From contig CAJTIU010000018.1 of NCBI GenBank assembly GCA_910576335.1, positions 40,007 through 104,006 on the forward strand: a stretch of 64,000 nucleotides of DNA, read 5' to 3'. Positions within the stretch are counted from its first letter, which is position 1. Every line of letters begins with the position of its first letter. Source of the DNA: Lachnospiraceae bacterium (GTDB lineage: Bacteria; Bacillota; Clostridia; Lachnospirales; Lachnospiraceae). Positions 61,304 through 64,000 of this stretch are shown in pieces. Position numbers and translations under genes: made by a program. Below the pieces are notes generated by a model, which made no database searches, had not been told where the DNA came from, and saw only the letters and a list, made by a program, of their open reading frames with translations.

Positions 61304-62993
61304 TCTGGTTAAGGTTCAGATTGAGGATATGGGAGTTGGAGGGGAGGGCATCGGCAAAGTCGATGGATTTACCCTGTTTATTAAAGACGCTGTAATCGGG
61401 GATATGGTGGAAGCCAGGATTATGAAGGTAAAAAAGAATTATGGATATGCCAGGCTCATAAAAGTATGCAGGCCTTCCCAACATCGTATGGAGCCGGTGT
61501 GTCCTTATGCCAGAAAATGCGGAGGATGTCAGCTTCAAGAGCTGTCCTATGAGAAGCAGCTTGAATTTAAAGAGAATAAGGTGCGGGGAAATCTCCTGCA
61601 TATCGGAGGAGTTCCAGATGAGCTCCTCTCCCGGGCTATGGAGCCCATTGCAGGTATGAAGTATGGATTCAGATACAGGAATAAGGCTCAGTTTCCGGTC
61701 GGGGTGGATAAGGAAGGTAAGCTTATGACAGGATTTTATGCCGGAAGAACACATAGCATCATTTCGAATACAGATTGTGCAGTAGGGGTTCCGGTGAACA
61801 AAGAGATACGGGAGTGTATCCTGGATTTTATGGAGGAGTATGGAATCCGGGCATATAATGAAGAACAGCATAACGGACTGGTACGTCATATCCTGACCAG
61901 GTGCGGTTTCCGGACGAAGGAGATTATGGTGTGCCTTGTGATTAACGGGGAGACGCTGCCCTATAGCGAAGTACTGGCAGAACGCCTTTCACAGATTAGA
62001 GGAATGACAAGTATTACAGTCAGTGTGAATAAGGAAAAGACAAACGTAATTATGGGGCCGCAGATCAGGCCTGTGTGGGGACAGACTTATATTACAGATT
62101 TTATCGGAGATGTGAAGTATCAGATATCTCCGCTTTCTTTTTATCAGGTCAATCCAGTCCAGACAGAGCAGTTATACGGTGTGGCACTTGAATATGCCGG
62201 TCTTACAGGGCAGGAGACAGTGTGGGATCTGTATTGCGGGATCGGAACAATCTCGCTGTTTCTTGCGCGGAGGGCCAAATGGGTTTACGGGGTGGAGATT
62301 GTTCCCCAGGCAATTCATGATGCAAGGGAAAATGCCCGGATAAATGGGATCAAGAATGCGGAATTTTATACGGGAAGGGCAGAGGATGTGCTGCCGGAGT
62401 ACTATAGGAGATATGAAAAGGAGCATCCGGGGGAGAAGGCTTATGCGGATGTGATCGTTGTGGATCCGCCGCGGAAGGGGTGCGATGAGACGCTCCTTCG
62501 GACGATGGCGGATATGAGACCGGAGAGGATTGTGTATGTGAGCTGTGATTCGGCGACGATGGCCAGGGATGTGAAGTATCTTAGGGAGGAAGGGTATGAG
62601 GTGGAGAGAGTGAGGGCGGTGGATATGTTTCCTCAGACGGTGAGTGTGGAGACGGTTGTAATGCTTTCCCACAAAAAACCCGACAGCGTAATCAACGTAA
62701 AAGTGGAGTTTGGCGAGGGTGAGGGCAAAGTGCCGCTTGATAATATCGCCAAGAGAGCCGCAGCATACAAGCCGAAAGAGCGGGTTACATACAAGATGAT
62801 TAAGGAGTACATAGAAGCGAAATATGGCTTCAAAGTACATACCGCATATATCGCAGAGGTAAAGAGGGAGTTAGGATTACCGATGTATGATGCCTCGAAT
62901 GCGGAAGAAGAATTGAAACAGCTGAGGAAGCATCCGACGGCAGAGAAAGCGGAAGCGATAAAGGATGCTTTGAAACATTTTGAAGTTATTTAA
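61290..62993 (+). CDS. rlmD: 23S rRNA (uracil-C5)-methyltransferase RlmD with element-derived C-terminal tail
   Basis: 567 aa. TRAM domain (1-60), Fe-S cysteines CPYARKCGGC (near 71-80), Rossmann motif VWDLYCGIGTISLFLA and the catalytic Cys in YVSCDSATMARDV. Family proteins end near TVSVETVVMLSH (residue 461). Here about 105 more residues follow (VEFGEGEGKVPLDNIAKRAA; TYKMIKEYIEAKYGFKVHTA), and base composition changes at about 62660. The rlmD/rumA 3' end is a known attachment site for integrative conjugative elements in Firmicutes, which rebuild the gene end. The tail is therefore read as element-encoded. Confidence 0.93.
   Translation: MKKNDLVKVQIEDMGVGGEGIGKVDGFTLFIKDAVIGDMVEARIMKVKKNYGYARLIKVCRPSQHRMEPVCPYARKCGGCQLQELSYEKQLEFKENKVRGNLLHIGGVPDELLSRAMEPIAGMKYGFRYRNKAQFPVGVDKEGKLMTGFYAGRTHSIISNTDCAVGVPVNKEIRECILDFMEEYGIRAYNEEQHNGLVRHILTRCGFRTKEIMVCLVINGETLPYSEVLAERLSQIRGMTSITVSVNKEKTNVIMGPQIRPVWGQTYITDFIGDVKYQISPLSFYQVNPVQTEQLYGVALEYAGLTGQETVWDLYCGIGTISLFLARRAKWVYGVEIVPQAIHDARENARINGIKNAEFYTGRAEDVLPEYYRRYEKEHPGEKAYADVIVVDPPRKGCDETLLRTMADMRPERIVYVSCDSATMARDVKYLREEGYEVERVRAVDMFPQTVSVETVVMLSHKKPDSVINVKVEFGEGEGKVPLDNIAKRAAAYKPKERVTYKMIKEYIEAKYGFKVHTAYIAEVKRELGLPMYDASNAEEELKQLRKHPTAEKAEAIKDALKHFEVI
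62655..62680 (+). other. probable attachment junction of an integrative element in rlmD
   Basis: Composition shifts from a GTG/AGG-rich run to AACGTAAAAGTGGAG-type sequence right after VETVVMLSHKKP. The other end is outside the window, so the core repeat cannot be defined. Confidence 0.6.
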
Positions 62994-63106
62994 AGCCGTG
63001 AGCGTATCATTAGAAATAGTGGTACGCTTATTTTTTGTCCGAATCGTACCTTTGATTGGCTTGTTAGTTCTCTATATAATGAAATCAAAAAAGGATGGTG
63101 GACTTT

Positions 63107-63304
63107 ATGAGAGAAAAGAAAAATCACTTGTATGTGGATAGTGGGGAACGGAGCATTTTGCTACATAGCCTTGTGGAACTGAAAAATCAGCTCATACAGC
63201 AAGGCAGATATACAGACTGTGTTGACGAACTTATTTTTAAGGTTATCCATGCACCTGTAAAAAAGTTAAGAGTAGAACTGGCAGGGGGAAGTGATGTGCG
63301 ATAA
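63107..63304 (+). CDS. small integrative-element protein (65 aa)
   Basis: ATG 63107 with GGATGGTGG upstream. Soluble protein MREKKNHLYVDSGERSILLH to KLRVELAGGSDVR; charged, helical. The stop overlaps the next gene start. Proteins of this kind occur near rlmD-integrated elements. No domain recognised. Confidence 0.7.
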   Translation: MREKKNHLYVDSGERSILLHSLVELKNQLIQQGRYTDCVDELIFKVIHAPVKKLRVELAGGSDVR

Positions 63305-63629
63305 GGAATTTAAAGAACTGGTTAAAATAGCAGTAGAAAAATTAAAAGATGAATCCGTATTGAAACTGTTACAAGCCGATGCAAGTTATCAAAAGGATAG
63401 TAATAATGAGGGAAGTGCAGAGGACGCTTTTAATCAGCTTGATTTAACGGAAAAGCAGAGGAAAGTTTGCCAACATCTTATAGATTGCAGGGATAAGCAG
63501 GATTTTGAATACGGCACTCATGCCTATATTGCAGGACTGATGGATGCGTTTCATATTATGGCGGTATTGTTCCCAGAAAAATGGGATACAGAGAGAATAA
63601 GAGAAGCCTTATCACGACAGTGCAGATAA
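63294..63629 (+). CDS. integrative-element hypothetical protein (111 aa)
   Basis: ATG 63294 (GGGGGA upstream), overlapping the previous gene by 11 bases. Helical and acidic, with LDLTEKQRKVCQHLIDCRDK and YGTHAYIAGLMDAFHIMAVL, which look like a small helical bundle. No signal or membrane segment. Co-transcribed with the 65-aa gene; a terminator follows. Function unknown. Confidence 0.7.
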   Translation: MCDKEFKELVKIAVEKLKDESVLKLLQADASYQKDSNNEGSAEDAFNQLDLTEKQRKVCQHLIDCRDKQDFEYGTHAYIAGLMDAFHIMAVLFPEKWDTERIREALSRQCR

Positions 63630-63661
63630 GACAGATAATAAAAGCAGAATAAATTTTACAT

Positions 63662-63704
63662 AGCCGATTGGTGTAGTTAAAAAACAGCCAGTCGGCTTTT
63701 TTTA
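63662..63704 (+). terminator. intrinsic terminator
   Basis: GCCGATTGG, 16-base loop, CCAGTCGGC (one mismatch), then seven T. Confidence 0.85.
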
Positions 63705-63772
63705 TTGCCATGAATCCTTTACATAGCCACTCTGACAAAGTGGCTAAATTTATGCGAAAGGAGGACGCACCT

Positions 63773-63835
63773 ATGTCAAATTGCAAAGTAATCGCTCTGA
63801 CGAACCAGAAAGGCGGTGTCGGTTATGAAAAGTAA
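63773..63835 (+). pseudogene. ParA-type ATPase, cut inside its Walker A motif
   Basis: ATG 63773 after AAAGGAGG. Reads MSNCKVIALTNQKGGVG, the ParA/Soj start, then YEK and stop instead of KTTT. An inserted element begins here, so partition/ICE-maintenance ParA is knocked out. Confidence 0.85.
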
Positions 63836-63838
63836 GTT

Positions 63839-63907
63839 ATTATGCAAAGTTGAGCCTTCACTTTTGCTGATTTTATAGGGTATAGGCTCTTTTGAACTTT
63901 GCATAAT
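63839..63907. repeat. inverted repeat at an insertion end
   Basis: ATTATGCAAAGTT (63839-63851) and AACTTTGCATAAT (63895-63907), with inner GAGCC/GGCTC. Lies between the cut parA and a minus-strand coding end; probably the terminal structure of an inserted element. Confidence 0.6.
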
Positions 63908-63920
63908 CAGGGGTAAACCC

Positions 63921-64000
63921 TTACAAAGATTTCAACCAATCAAGAAGGTCTTTATCCTTTTTCCACGCTGGCAGTTCGTCAGATGATGGACTGTTGTAAG
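63921..64000 (-). CDS. C-terminal end of an unknown protein (partial)
   Basis: Minus-strand frame YNSPSSDELPAWKKDKDL to LDWLKSL and TAA stop at 63923-63921; natural composition. It could be the tail of a recombinase or transposase belonging to the element that cut parA. The rest is beyond the window. Confidence 0.45.
   Translation of the reverse strand, partial: YNSPSSDELPAWKKDKDLLDWLKSL

Overview
The window looks like chromosome from a gut Lachnospiraceae (Clostridia, Firmicutes). This rests on AGGAGG-type ribosome sites, Lachnospiraceae-like proteins (GdpP-L9-DnaB run, MutS2, YhaM, RlmD, DUF4867, DUF5626), a galacto-N-biose/lacto-N-biose phosphorylase operon typical of mucin or milk-glycan users, and remnants of Firmicutes conjugative elements. 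I did not recognise any tRNA, rRNA or CRISPR array.

Layout. 1-3.6 kb: minus-strand response regulator, sensor kinase, ABC ATPase and the start of an FtsX-type permease (edge). 4.0-7.9 kb: a sugar operon (DUF4867, L-fucose/L-arabinose isomerase-family protein, xylulokinase). 8.5-15.3 kb: a methyltransferase and an MFS transporter, followed by a decayed second copy of both, with a decayed AAA-ATPase and an Rpn-type nuclease between. 15.4-28.5 kb: an AT-rich array of small secreted and membrane proteins made by repeated duplication: DUF5626 protein, membrane-anchored XRE regulator, SurA-like proteins (3 copies), DUF805-like membrane proteins, 63-aa two-helix proteins (3 copies plus a fragment), a subtilisin, and a glycine-rich hydrophobic secreted protein with an internal stop. 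Many copies are broken and share recombination joints. A second Rpn gene closes the array. 28.5-31 kb: a PQ-loop/SGNH-like protein divergent from a LysR regulator. 31.0-36.9 kb: CBM9-like protein plus GH112 phosphorylase, nucleotidyltransferase, N-acetylhexosamine kinase and GalE, a complete cytosolic route for Gal-beta-1,3-HexNAc. 37.0-40.9 kb: gdpP-rplI-dnaB. 41.5-47.8 kb: ferredoxin, sugar-binding lipoprotein, two-component system, MutS2. 48.16-57.99 kb: a 9.8-kb transposon-like unit with terminal inverted repeats and a 9-bp target duplication, holding an ABC exporter with its own two-component system, relics of a conjugative transposon (TnpV, relaxase, large serine recombinase) and an IS110 element. 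58-64 kb: a degenerate HtrA-like protein, an IS200-like relic, YhaM, and RlmD whose 3' end has been replaced by an integrative element that continues to the window end.

Two repeat families tie the window together. One is a roughly 133-147-bp MITE-like element with GTTACTRTTCAC termini and 8-bp target duplications (about 15 full or partial copies; three host further insertions). The other is a near-perfect palindrome (GGGGACGGGGCATTTTT and its complement) that sits at gene ends and supplies the last codons and stop of several unrelated genes as well as acting as a likely terminator.

The most unusual content is the duplicated secreted/membrane array. One recurrent module (hydrophobic secreted protein, 63-aa two-helix protein, subtilisin) can be reconstructed from an almost intact copy at 20.0-22.5 kb and a deleted copy near 25.2-25.6 kb. 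I read it as a possible undescribed secreted-effector, membrane-partner and processing-protease system, but function is inference only.
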